Assembly: GCA_964393525.1 (NCBI GenBank)
Contig: CAYMTV010000040.1
Span: forward strand, 1 to 7,550
DNA: 7,550 bases
From: CAYMTV01 sp964393525
GTDB lineage: Bacteria; Patescibacteriota; Microgenomatia; Daviesbacterales; UBA10151
Direction of reading: 5' to 3'
The stretch's first letter is position 1, and each line of letters begins with the position of its first letter. The notes below the pieces were generated by a model. It was not told the DNA's origin and did no database searches. It was given only the letters and a program-made list of their open reading frames with translations. The position numbers and the translations under genes were made by a program. Positions 1-4,791 of this stretch are shown one piece after another.

Positions 1-200
1 AAAAGGTGGAACTAAATGAGCGTAAAATACTGATAATGGAGTATCTGCACAGGCATAACTGTATGCAAAATAAAGATTTTAGAAAAATATTTCCTGATTT
101 TTCTGATGATACTGTTTTAAGGGAACTAAGATTTCTTGCCAAAAAAGGACTTCTTAAAAAAGAAGGTGGCACGAAAAAAGCTACTTACGTTTTAAAATGA
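1..200 (+). CDS. C-terminal winged-helix DNA-binding domain (partial at window edge)
   Basis: The frame is open from the window edge to a TGA at 198-200, so this is probably the tail of a longer protein. The alternative is a 65-residue protein starting at the GTG at 6; with only five bases upstream, no ribosome binding site can be judged. The visible 64 residues read as a helix-turn-helix with a wing: a first helix (LNERKILIMEYLHRHN), a middle helix (NKDFRKIF), a recognition-like helix (SDDTVLRELRFLAKKGLL) and a short basic hairpin (KKEGGTKKATYVLK). This is the DeoR-like layout seen both in small regulators and at the C-terminus of larger proteins such as Fic or AlbA_2-type proteins. DNA binding is inferred from the fold; the target is unknown. 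It converges on the diguanylate cyclase gene, with a 22-bp palindrome between them. Confidence 0.6.
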   Translation, partial: KVELNERKILIMEYLHRHNCMQNKDFRKIFPDFSDDTVLRELRFLAKKGLLKKEGGTKKATYVLK

Positions 201-205
201 ACCCT

Positions 206-227
206 CCTCACCCCTTAAGGGGTGAGG
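206..227. repeat. Perfect 22-bp palindrome between convergent genes
   Basis: The half-site CCTCACCCCTT is followed directly by its exact reverse complement AAGGGGTGAGG, with no loop. It starts 6 bp after the stop of the winged-helix gene and lies 48 bp past the stop of the minus-strand GGDEF gene. As RNA it would form a GC-rich hairpin on either strand and could help end transcription from both sides. Neither side has the T-run of a standard intrinsic terminator (TCTCCCGATATT follows on the plus strand), so a dispersed palindromic repeat unit is equally likely. Confidence 0.75.
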
Positions 228-275
228 TCTCCCGATATTATATTTGTGAGTAGGTTCTTTTCTTACGAAAATAAG

Positions 276-1037
276 TTACTTGCTTACTAGGGTTGTTGTA
301 AAGGTAGTTTTTGTGCCAGCAGACAATGCGACAACATCAGTAGGGGTTCCCCAAATCCCAACTCCATTCTTGCCGTTACCCTTTACTGCATAAGATGCGG
401 AATCAGCTCTGTGTTTCCATGCATCTAAGCTTTCTCCTGGTATTCTCCCTGCTATACCTATGCTAAGAGTAGGGGCAAGAGTAGAATTTTTGCCCAGCTC
501 CTGAAGATTTCTACCTATCCTAACCGCAGCTTGGATTGCGGCTAATTCATCTCCTTCTATATAAGCTGAGAATTCATCTCCTCCGGTTCTTGCGATAATA
601 TCCCCTTGCCTGAAAGTTTCCACTGCCGCTGCAACCAACTTCAAGGCTTCATCTCCACCCTGATGTCCAAATCGGGTATTGAAGTCTCTAAAATCATCCA
701 AATCAAATACTAAAATAGAGCCTTTTTTACCTCTGGTAAGCCTTCTTTCTATCATTTCGTCAAAGGCCCTACGATTTGGGAGCCCAGTTAGGGGGTCATG
801 TCTTGCTTCCCAGTCGGCGCGAGCGTAAGAGCTTTCAGCCTCATTACCTCTCTGGTGCAAAGCATGGAGATGTCTAGCAACGTAAAGTGCGGCTTCTTCA
901 GCCCCCTGCTGATTAATCAATTTTTCCACTGCGGAAGCGATGGATTCTATCTCTGCCCTATCTTCAGCACGCCTGCCGAAGTTAATGTTTTCTTCTTCCC
1001 ATCCGAAAAGTCCACCGTTAGATTCTAAAGAATTCAT
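276..1037 (-). CDS. GGDEF-domain diguanylate cyclase, soluble, with intact I-site
   Basis: Probable diguanylate cyclase, joining two GTP into the second messenger c-di-GMP. The 253-residue protein has no signal peptide or membrane segment, so it should be cytoplasmic. Residues 1-80 are a helical, Ala/Glu/Arg-rich lead-in that may be a coiled coil or dimerisation stalk. The GGDEF domain spans about 81-230: DPLTGLPNRRAF (81-92), metal-binding D112 in FDLDDF, substrate-side N120 and D129 (GHQGGD), the signature GGDEF at 152-156, SIGIA (192-196) and the closing ADSASYAVKGNGKNGV (211-226). The RxxD product-inhibition motif is present as RQGD (143-146), five residues before GGDEF. A Thr-rich tail of about 23 residues follows. 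About 13% of residues are Ala, unlike the Lys-rich neighbours, so it may have been acquired. No sensor or c-di-GMP receptor domain is visible nearby. The start has no Shine-Dalgarno but sits 7 nt past a -10 box. Confidence 0.92.
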   Translation of the reverse strand: MNSLESNGGLFGWEEENINFGRRAEDRAEIESIASAVEKLINQQGAEEAALYVARHLHALHQRGNEAESSYARADWEARHDPLTGLPNRRAFDEMIERRLTRGKKGSILVFDLDDFRDFNTRFGHQGGDEALKLVAAAVETFRQGDIIARTGGDEFSAYIEGDELAAIQAAVRIGRNLQELGKNSTLAPTLSIGIAGRIPGESLDAWKHRADSASYAVKGNGKNGVGIWGTPTDVVALSAGTKTTFTTTLVSK

Positions 1038-1044
1038 AAATCAC

Positions 1045-1074
1045 ATTTTACAAGAATAGTTTAATTTATTACAA
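1045..1074 (-). promoter_or_regulatory. Candidate sigma70-type promoter for the GGDEF gene (leaderless)
   Basis: Read on the minus strand, a -35 TTGTAA (1074-1069) and a -10 TAAAAT (1050-1045) are separated by 18 bp. The -10 ends 7 nt before the ATG at 1037, so the transcript would start at or next to the start codon. This fits the absence of any Shine-Dalgarno. It overlaps almost fully with the ligase promoter on the other strand. Confidence 0.5.
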
Positions 1075-1075
1075 T
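1047..1075 (+). promoter_or_regulatory. Candidate sigma70-type promoter for the DNA ligase gene
   Basis: A -35 TTTACA (1047-1052, 5 of 6 consensus) and a -10 TACAAT (1070-1075, 5 of 6) are separated by exactly 17 bp. Transcription would start near 1082 and give a leader of about 53 nt, the longest in this window. That leader contains the hairpin repeat at 1097-1123 and a Shine-Dalgarno. The promoter occupies the same DNA as the divergent GGDEF promoter. Confidence 0.55.
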
Positions 1076-1096
1076 CCCTGTATGAATTTTAAGATA

Positions 1097-1123
1097 GAGA
1101 TCCTTCGCTACGCTCAGGATGAC
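1097..1123. repeat. Dispersed 27-nt hairpin repeat in the ligase leader
   Basis: The minus strand reads GTC-ATCCT-GAGCGTAGCGA-AGGAT-CTC: 5-bp complementary arms around an 11-nt loop, ending in GTC and CTC. The same module, with different but still complementary arms, ends the element inside tatD at 3909-3935 and, inverted, at 4001-4030. It sits directly before the ligase Shine-Dalgarno, so the hairpin would form beside the ribosome binding site. Confidence 0.7.
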
Positions 1124-1128
1124 GGGAG
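1124..1128 (+). promoter_or_regulatory. Shine-Dalgarno of the ligase gene
   Basis: GGGAG lies 6 nt before the ATG at 1135 and fixes the ligase start. It is the only clear Shine-Dalgarno before a start codon in the window. Confidence 0.65.
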
Positions 1129-1134
1129 TGGGTT

Positions 1135-2871
1135 ATGACTTTTCAGAGGTTAGCTATGTATTTTGAGAGATTAGAAGAAACCTCTTCGAGACTTTCTTTA
1201 ATAGATATTCTTTCTGAACTTTTTAAAGAAACTGAAGTTTCAGAAATTGCTATGGTTTCCTACCTTATTCAAGGAAGAGTAGCCCCTTTTTATGAGCCAA
1301 TTGAAATTGGAATGGCAGAAAAATCCGTTGCCTCCTCTATTGGTAGAGCTTATGGAGTTTCTAGGGAAGAAGTTTTAAAAATGTATGGGAAGTTCGGGGA
1401 TCTAGGCAAGGTTGCTGCAACCTTGAATTCAAAATTCAAAATTCAAAATTCAAAATTAAGTATTAAAGATGTTTTTGAAGAATTAAAAAAGATTGCAGGG
1501 TATTCTGGGGAGGGGACAGTTGAGAAAAAGATCTCTTCTTTGGAAGGGTTTCTAAAGAGAGCCAGTGGGATAGAGGCTAAACATTTAGTAAGAATACCTA
1601 TTGGTACCTCCCGTCTTGGAATTGGTGATCCAACTGTATTGGATGCCTTTGCTCAGGCTAAATTTGGCGATAAATCTAAAAGAAAACTACTGGAGGGTGC
1701 ATATAATAAGGTTTCAGATTTAGGGTTAATTGGGGAGACTCTTTTTAAAGGGGGGTTGGGTAAAGTTGAAAAATTAGATGTTGCCTTTGGCAGACCAATT
1801 CGCTCTCAACTTTGTGAAAGAATTACAGACCCTAAAACTATTTTAGAAAAATATGATGGGGAGGCTCACTGCCAATATAAATATGATGGGTTTAGGGTTC
1901 AAATCCACAAGGACGGAAAAAAAGTAAGGCTTTTTTCTAGAAATTTAGAAGAAACAACCCTTATGTTTCCAGATATTATTGAGGGAGTCTTAAAGCAAGT
2001 TAAAGCAAAATCCATAATTTTAGATTCAGAGGCTTTGGCTTTTAACCCAGAGTCTGAGGAATTCTTACCTTTTCAAGAAACTACTAAAAGACGCAGAAAA
2101 CATGGGATAGAAGATGCTGCCAAAAGATTGCCCTTAAAAGCTTTTGTGTTTGACATTATGTATCTTAATGGAAAATCTTTAATAGATATACCCCTTCAGG
2201 AAAGGATTGAGTTAATGAAAAAATCAGTTAAGGGGGAGGAGGTATTAATTGTGCAACCTGGAGAGATAGTCCGGGATGAAAAAAGACTGACCGAGATTTT
2301 TGATGATGCTTTAACTAAGGGTTTAGAGGGAGTGATTACCAAAAGACCCGATTCAAAATATGAAGCTGGAGCTCGGAATTTTAACTGGATTAAATTAAAA
2401 AGACATTCCTCAGGAGAACTTCAAGACACTGTGGATACAGTTATTTTGGGTTATGTTTATGGTAAGGGTAAAAGGGCGGAGTTTGGGGCAGGTGCGCTTT
2501 TGGTTGGGGTTTATGATAAGGAAAAAGATGAATTTGTAACAGTTTCTAAAATTGGAACAGGGCTTACTGATGAGGAATGGCGGGAAATTCATAAAAGAGC
2601 AGATAAAATCAAGGTGGACCACAAACCAGCTAGGGTAAATTCTATTTTAGTCCCATCCGTTTGGATTGAACCAGAAATTGTAATAGAAGTTTTAGCAGAT
2701 GAGATTACTCGCTCTCCCGTACATACTGCGGGTAAGGATAAAGAGGGGGTAGGTTATGCCCTAAGGTTTCCGAGACTTGTAAGATTTAGAGAAGCCGACA
2801 AAAAAGCTGAGGATGCAACAACGGTTAAGGAATTAATTGAGATGTACGGACAACAATATCAGAAAAAATAG
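1135..2871 (+). CDS. lig: ATP-dependent DNA ligase, archaeal/eukaryotic LIG1 type
   Basis: Seals nicks in duplex DNA using ATP, in replication and repair. At 578 residues it is close to archaeal replicative ligases (about 560). The three expected domains are present. An N-terminal DNA-binding domain (about 1-215) starts with the typical TFQRLAMYFERLEETSSR and includes EAKHLVRIPIGTSRLGIGDPTVLDAFA. The nucleotidyltransferase domain has motif I KYDGFR with the AMP-accepting K249, motif III LDSEALAF with E299, motif IIIa around FDIMYLNGKSL, motif IV EGVITK (398-403) and motif V WIKLK (418-422). The OB-fold domain ends in motif VI (LRFPRLVRFREADKK, 543-557). No catalytic motif is missing. Residues 98-107 (NSKFKIQNSK) are encoded by a heptanucleotide tandem repeat, in a DNA-binding-domain linker that I recall as variable in length among relatives. 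The start is supported by GGGAG 6 nt upstream and by the family's N-terminus. The NAD-dependent LigA usual in bacteria is not in this window. Confidence 0.97.
   Translation: MTFQRLAMYFERLEETSSRLSLIDILSELFKETEVSEIAMVSYLIQGRVAPFYEPIEIGMAEKSVASSIGRAYGVSREEVLKMYGKFGDLGKVAATLNSKFKIQNSKLSIKDVFEELKKIAGYSGEGTVEKKISSLEGFLKRASGIEAKHLVRIPIGTSRLGIGDPTVLDAFAQAKFGDKSKRKLLEGAYNKVSDLGLIGETLFKGGLGKVEKLDVAFGRPIRSQLCERITDPKTILEKYDGEAHCQYKYDGFRVQIHKDGKKVRLFSRNLEETTLMFPDIIEGVLKQVKAKSIILDSEALAFNPESEEFLPFQETTKRRRKHGIEDAAKRLPLKAFVFDIMYLNGKSLIDIPLQERIELMKKSVKGEEVLIVQPGEIVRDEKRLTEIFDDALTKGLEGVITKRPDSKYEAGARNFNWIKLKRHSSGELQDTVDTVILGYVYGKGKRAEFGAGALLVGVYDKEKDEFVTVSKIGTGLTDEEWREIHKRADKIKVDHKPARVNSILVPSVWIEPEIVIEVLADEITRSPVHTAGKDKEGVGYALRFPRLVRFREADKKAEDATTVKELIEMYGQQYQKK
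1427..1457 (+). repeat. Heptanucleotide tandem repeat (ATTCAAA x4 + ATT) inside the ligase gene
   Basis: Four perfect ATTCAAA units are followed by ATT. Three units make 21 nt, so the reading frame gives a seven-residue period, seen as NSKFKIQ then NSK (ligase residues 98-107). It sits in the linker after GDLGKVAATL and before the helix IKDVFEELKKIAG, where length variation should be tolerated. Gain or loss of a single unit would shift the frame by one base; only three-unit changes keep the gene open. Confidence 0.85.
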
Positions 2872-2877
2872 TATAAT
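2847..2877 (+). promoter_or_regulatory. Candidate promoter for the small basic protein gene
   Basis: A perfect TATAAT (2872-2877) overlaps the last base of the ligase stop codon. A weak -35, CGGACA (2847-2852), lies 19 bp upstream inside the end of ligase. Transcription would begin near 2884, about 5 nt before the ATG at 2889, giving a nearly leaderless mRNA. The 10 bp GTATAATAAA recurs exactly at the pth promoter. Confidence 0.45.
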
Positions 2878-2888
2878 AAACCTATAAA

Positions 2889-3236
2889 ATGACTGAAGCT
2901 GGTTCTGCAGTATCAGATTATCGAGAGCAGCCAGTAATACCTTTTAAAGCTGCTGAATTCATTCCAATGGTAGGAGTTCTCCTTTATGCTGAACGTAGAA
3001 GAAGAAAGTTAGGACAATCTTTTGCAGAAGCTTATATCCCGCGTATTCCAAAAACCAGAGAGGATTTTATGCAAATATTATACATGAATACATACAGATG
3101 GCCACGACCGGCTGATTTCAGGGCTGAGTTGAGAGCTATTAGATTAGCTGTTTTAAATGTTGGATTTGCAGCATACCATGCGTTGTCTTTACCATTGGGT
3201 TATACAGCCTTCAGGCATTTTACTTCAGGAGGATAA
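2889..3236 (+). CDS. Unrecognised small basic protein, possibly membrane-associated
   Basis: I do not recognise this 115-residue protein. It is rich in Arg and aromatic residues and strongly basic. A moderately hydrophobic stretch (about 21-34, AAEFIPMVGVLLYA) is followed by RRRRK (36-40). A longer hydrophobic stretch (about 84-106, LAVLNVGFAAYHALSLPLGYTAF) near the C-terminus could be one membrane helix. The middle (45-80) is polar with several Pro. No enzyme motif or Cys/His metal site is visible. The start is the first ATG after the ligase stop, 17 bp downstream, with no Shine-Dalgarno but a TATAAT box 11 nt upstream. Its last 12 bp overlap the end of tatD on the opposite strand. Because the frame is fully open and has its own -10 box, I take it as a real but possibly lineage-specific gene. 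Confidence 0.6.
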   Translation: MTEAGSAVSDYREQPVIPFKAAEFIPMVGVLLYAERRRRKLGQSFAEAYIPRIPKTREDFMQILYMNTYRWPRPADFRAELRAIRLAVLNVGFAAYHALSLPLGYTAFRHFTSGG

Positions 3237-4241
3237 TTGAAAGAGCTCGAGACTGTTTCTATAAGTTGTTTGTTGAATCCTTATTTTATCTATACCGAGA
3301 GTTTCAGCAATTTTTTGGGCAATCAATTCTAGTTTTGCTGGCTCATTAACTGTCATCCTCGACTTTATCGAGGATCCAGATCCTGAAACTAGTTCAGGAT
3401 GACGAGAGGACTGGATTCCCCCTCCATCAAATGGAGCCGTCGCGGGAATGACAGTACCGTGTGATGATTCTGGAATAAAAAAAGGCGAGTCAGTTTCTAA
3501 AACGAGTAAGTCTAGGGGAACTTTTTTGAGAAATTCCTGTTTGGACTTGTCATAAGTTATATCTCCACCGAAACTTATAAATACATTCTGCTTTTTGGCA
3601 AAGTTTAGTAATCTAATATTTGGTTCGCACATATGGAAGACAGCCTTTCTTTCTAAGACTTTATCCCAATTTTTTTCTAAAACTTCTAAGGTTTCTGAGA
3701 TTGCTTCGCGGTTATGAATGATTAAAGCCTTTTTATATTGAATTGCCAGTTTAATTTGTTCTGTAAAAAATATTTTTTGTAAATTAATAAACTCATTAGA
3801 AATTAGGTAATTAGGGTACTTAGACTTTTTGTATATATGTTTATCCATTCCAGTTTCTCCAACTGCAACAACTTTGGGGTGAGAAATGAGTGACTCAACT
3901 TTTTCTATGTCATTCCGAGCGGAGTGAGGAATCTCTGAACCCTGTGGTGAGCTTGTCGAATCCATTGTTTCAGGATCCTTAATGGAACTCACATGCGTAA
4001 GAGATTCTTCGGCTAATGCCTCAGAATGACAATAGGAGAATACATGATGGGGATGAATTCCAACCGAGGCAAAAACTTCAGGGTAATTTTTGGCAACTTC
4101 AATGGCTTTTTTAGAAGTTTCCAGGTTTGTCCCAACAGCAATGATTTTATCTATACCAGCTTTTTTTGAATCTTCTATAATTTGATCCCGGGTTTTATCA
4201 AAAACTTTAAACTGAATATGAGAATGGGTGTCAAATAACAT
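3225..4241 (-). CDS. tatD: TatD-family metal-dependent deoxyribonuclease carrying two in-frame repeat insertions
   Basis: TatD-like hydrolase of the amidohydrolase superfamily; characterised members are metal-dependent DNases/exonucleases linked to DNA repair. All expected metal ligands are present: H6 and H8 (DTHSH), E129 (GETGMD), H176 (IIHNRE), H203 (VFHMCEP) and D251 (ETDSPFF). The family is usually about 260 residues; this one has 338. The surplus lies in two blocks that look foreign. Residues about 70-111, after the conserved GIHPHHV, read CHSEALAEESL...EIPHSARND. Residues about 263-298, between ETDSPFFIPES and the conserved NEPAKL, read ...GGIQSSRHPELVSGSGSSIKSRMTV. Both are translations of palindromic repeats. 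Removing them leaves a normal-length TatD. The ATG shares its A with the TAA stop of the upstream GNAT gene (TAATG), so translation is probably coupled. Its 3' end overlaps the convergent small basic gene by 12 bp. Confidence 0.93.
   Translation of the reverse strand: MLFDTHSHIQFKVFDKTRDQIIEDSKKAGIDKIIAVGTNLETSKKAIEVAKNYPEVFASVGIHPHHVFSYCHSEALAEESLTHVSSIKDPETMDSTSSPQGSEIPHSARNDIEKVESLISHPKVVAVGETGMDKHIYKKSKYPNYLISNEFINLQKIFFTEQIKLAIQYKKALIIHNREAISETLEVLEKNWDKVLERKAVFHMCEPNIRLLNFAKKQNVFISFGGDITYDKSKQEFLKKVPLDLLVLETDSPFFIPESSHGTVIPATAPFDGGGIQSSRHPELVSGSGSSIKSRMTVNEPAKLELIAQKIAETLGIDKIRIQQTTYRNSLELFQLSS
3349..3455. repeat. Composite palindromic element inserted in tatD (element 2, encodes residues ~263-298)
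   Basis: The element is bounded by 8-bp inverted ends, ACTGTCAT (3349-3356) and ATGACAGT (3448-3455). It has two parts. One (3352-3403) runs from GTCATCCT to AGGATGAC and holds two hairpins: CCTCGA/TCGAGG (3357-3373) and a second with arms ATCCTGAA/TTCAGGAT. The other (about 3410-3452) contains CTGGATTCCC...CGGGAATGAC around a small stem CTCCAT/ATGGAG. Read in the tatD frame it gives SSRHPELVSGS-type and VIPATAPFDGGGIQ-type peptides without a stop. It falls exactly in the loop between the last metal-binding motif and the conserved NEPA motif. Confidence 0.8.
3908..4031. repeat. Composite palindromic element inserted in tatD (element 1, encodes residues ~70-111)
   Basis: The element has inverted ends TGTCATTC (3908-3915) and GAATGACA (4024-4031). 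The left module (3909-3935) runs GTCATTCC...GGAATCTC. The right module (4001-4030) is an inverted homologue running GAGATTCTTC...CAGAATGAC. Between them lies GTGGTGAGCTTGTCGAA (3944-3960), which resembles another widespread repeat core, plus a spacer. In the tatD frame the modules give CHSEALAEESL (71-81) and EIPHSARND (103-111). It sits directly after the conserved GIHPHHV motif, in the segment before the E129 strand. Confidence 0.8.
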
Positions 4242-4735
4242 TAAGTTATTTCCTTAGCAAAATAGACTAGCTTAACATTGGGAGGAAGTGTGAATTCTGA
4301 TTGCCATTTGTTCTCGATCTGCAGGTATCTATTTTTGATATAAAGTTTTTGGGCAGCTGTATTATCATCTGATGTATCCAGGATGATAGTCTTAAAACCC
4401 AACTCTTTAGCCCTTTTCTCTAAAGCTTCAAGTATTGTTTGTGCAAACCCTCTTCTTTGAAAACTTGGATGAGTGCGCATCCTTCTTAATTTTACTGTTC
4501 TCTGATCAAGCTTAAGTAATCCACCCATAACAATAATTTGATCATTTATTAACCCTACTAAAAATTCACCACCCCTATTGATATAAAGACTTTCTATATC
4601 TTGTATGTCATCATCCCAAGGCCCAATCCCAAAATCGAATCCAGATTCTTTTAATGCCAGCTTATGTAAATCCCAAACCTGATCAAAGTCTGAGGGTTTA
4701 TATCTTCTTATAACCAATTTATCCATTTTTGTCAT
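4241..4735 (-). CDS. GNAT-family N-acetyltransferase
   Basis: A single GNAT domain fills the 164-residue protein; such enzymes move an acetyl group from acetyl-CoA to an amine. Motif A is clear: the strand VKLRRMRTHPSF followed by the pyrophosphate-binding QRRGFA (93-98) and its helix. Motif B follows as DTSDDNTAAQKLYIKNRY (120-137), where Y132 corresponds to the usual catalytic or structural tyrosine. The N-terminal half (MDKLVIRRYKPSDFDQV) is typical. The substrate cannot be told; it could be a protein N-terminus, a ribosomal protein, a small amine or a drug. Two starts are possible, the ATG at 4735 or the one at 4726 (M4). A TATAAT box overlapping the first ATG places transcription at about 4726, which favours the shorter form as a leaderless message. 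The gene is followed by tatD through a TAATG overlap, so the two form an operon. Confidence 0.88.
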   Translation of the reverse strand: MTKMDKLVIRRYKPSDFDQVWDLHKLALKESGFDFGIGPWDDDIQDIESLYINRGGEFLVGLINDQIIVMGGLLKLDQRTVKLRRMRTHPSFQRRGFAQTILEALEKRAKELGFKTIILDTSDDNTAAQKLYIKNRYLQIENKWQSEFTLPPNVKLVYFAKEIT

Positions 4736-4739
4736 TATA
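4734..4739 (-). promoter_or_regulatory. Possible -10 box for the GNAT-tatD operon
   Basis: On the minus strand TATAAT (4739-4734) overlaps the upstream ATG and ends 7 nt before the second ATG at 4726. That is the same distance as at the GGDEF gene. No -35 is recognisable; the -35 region falls within a 16-nt A-tract, which might act as an UP-like element instead. Confidence 0.3.
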
Positions 4740-4748
4740 TCTTATTGA

Positions 4749-4764
4749 TTTTTTTTTTTTTTTT
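4749..4764. repeat. 16-nt homopolymeric T tract in a divergent intergenic region
   Basis: Sixteen consecutive T on the plus strand lie between the GNAT and EndoQ genes. Such a tract is prone to slippage, and here it lies in the -35 zone of the minus-strand promoter candidate and upstream of the EndoQ start. Confidence 0.85.
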
Positions 4765-4790
4765 CTATACCCTAAACGCTACACCCTAAC
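4763..4790. repeat. Degenerate telomere-like heptanucleotide repeat before EndoQ
   Basis: The bases fall into 7-nt units: TTCTATA, CCCTAAA, CGCTACA, CCCTAAC. The last three share CNCTANN, and the minus strand resembles TTTAGGG. The array ends one base before the EndoQ start codon, so it forms its whole immediate upstream region. Confidence 0.5.
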
Positions 4791-4791
4791 T

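Noticed and set aside
206..227. Standard intrinsic (Rho-independent) terminator
   Set aside because: The hairpin is strong but has no loop and no following T-run on either strand.
798..1028. A 76-residue plus-strand reading frame opposite the GGDEF gene
   Set aside because: It is antisense to well-conserved GGDEF-protein sequence and shows no recognisable domain.
1427..1457. CRISPR-like repeat array
   Set aside because: Units are 7 nt, perfectly contiguous and without spacers, which makes it a simple tandem repeat; no cas genes are seen.
2410..2622. A 70-residue minus-strand reading frame inside the ligase gene
   Set aside because: It is a shadow of the conserved OB-fold region, with no start signal or domain.
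3225..4241. tatD as a pseudogene because of the two repeat blocks
   Set aside because: The frame is open from ATG to TGA and all metal ligands (H6, H8, E129, H176, H203, D251) are present, so in-frame insertion fits better than decay.
4745..4771. EndoQ promoter TTGATT / TATACC
   Set aside because: The spacing is only 15 bp and the -10 is poor, so I could not support it over chance.
4729..4791. A 21-residue N-terminal extension of EndoQ from the ATG at 4729
   Set aside because: It overlaps the GNAT start on the other strand, encodes a Phe run from the T-tract, and the family N-terminus begins right at MAFVADLHIHS.
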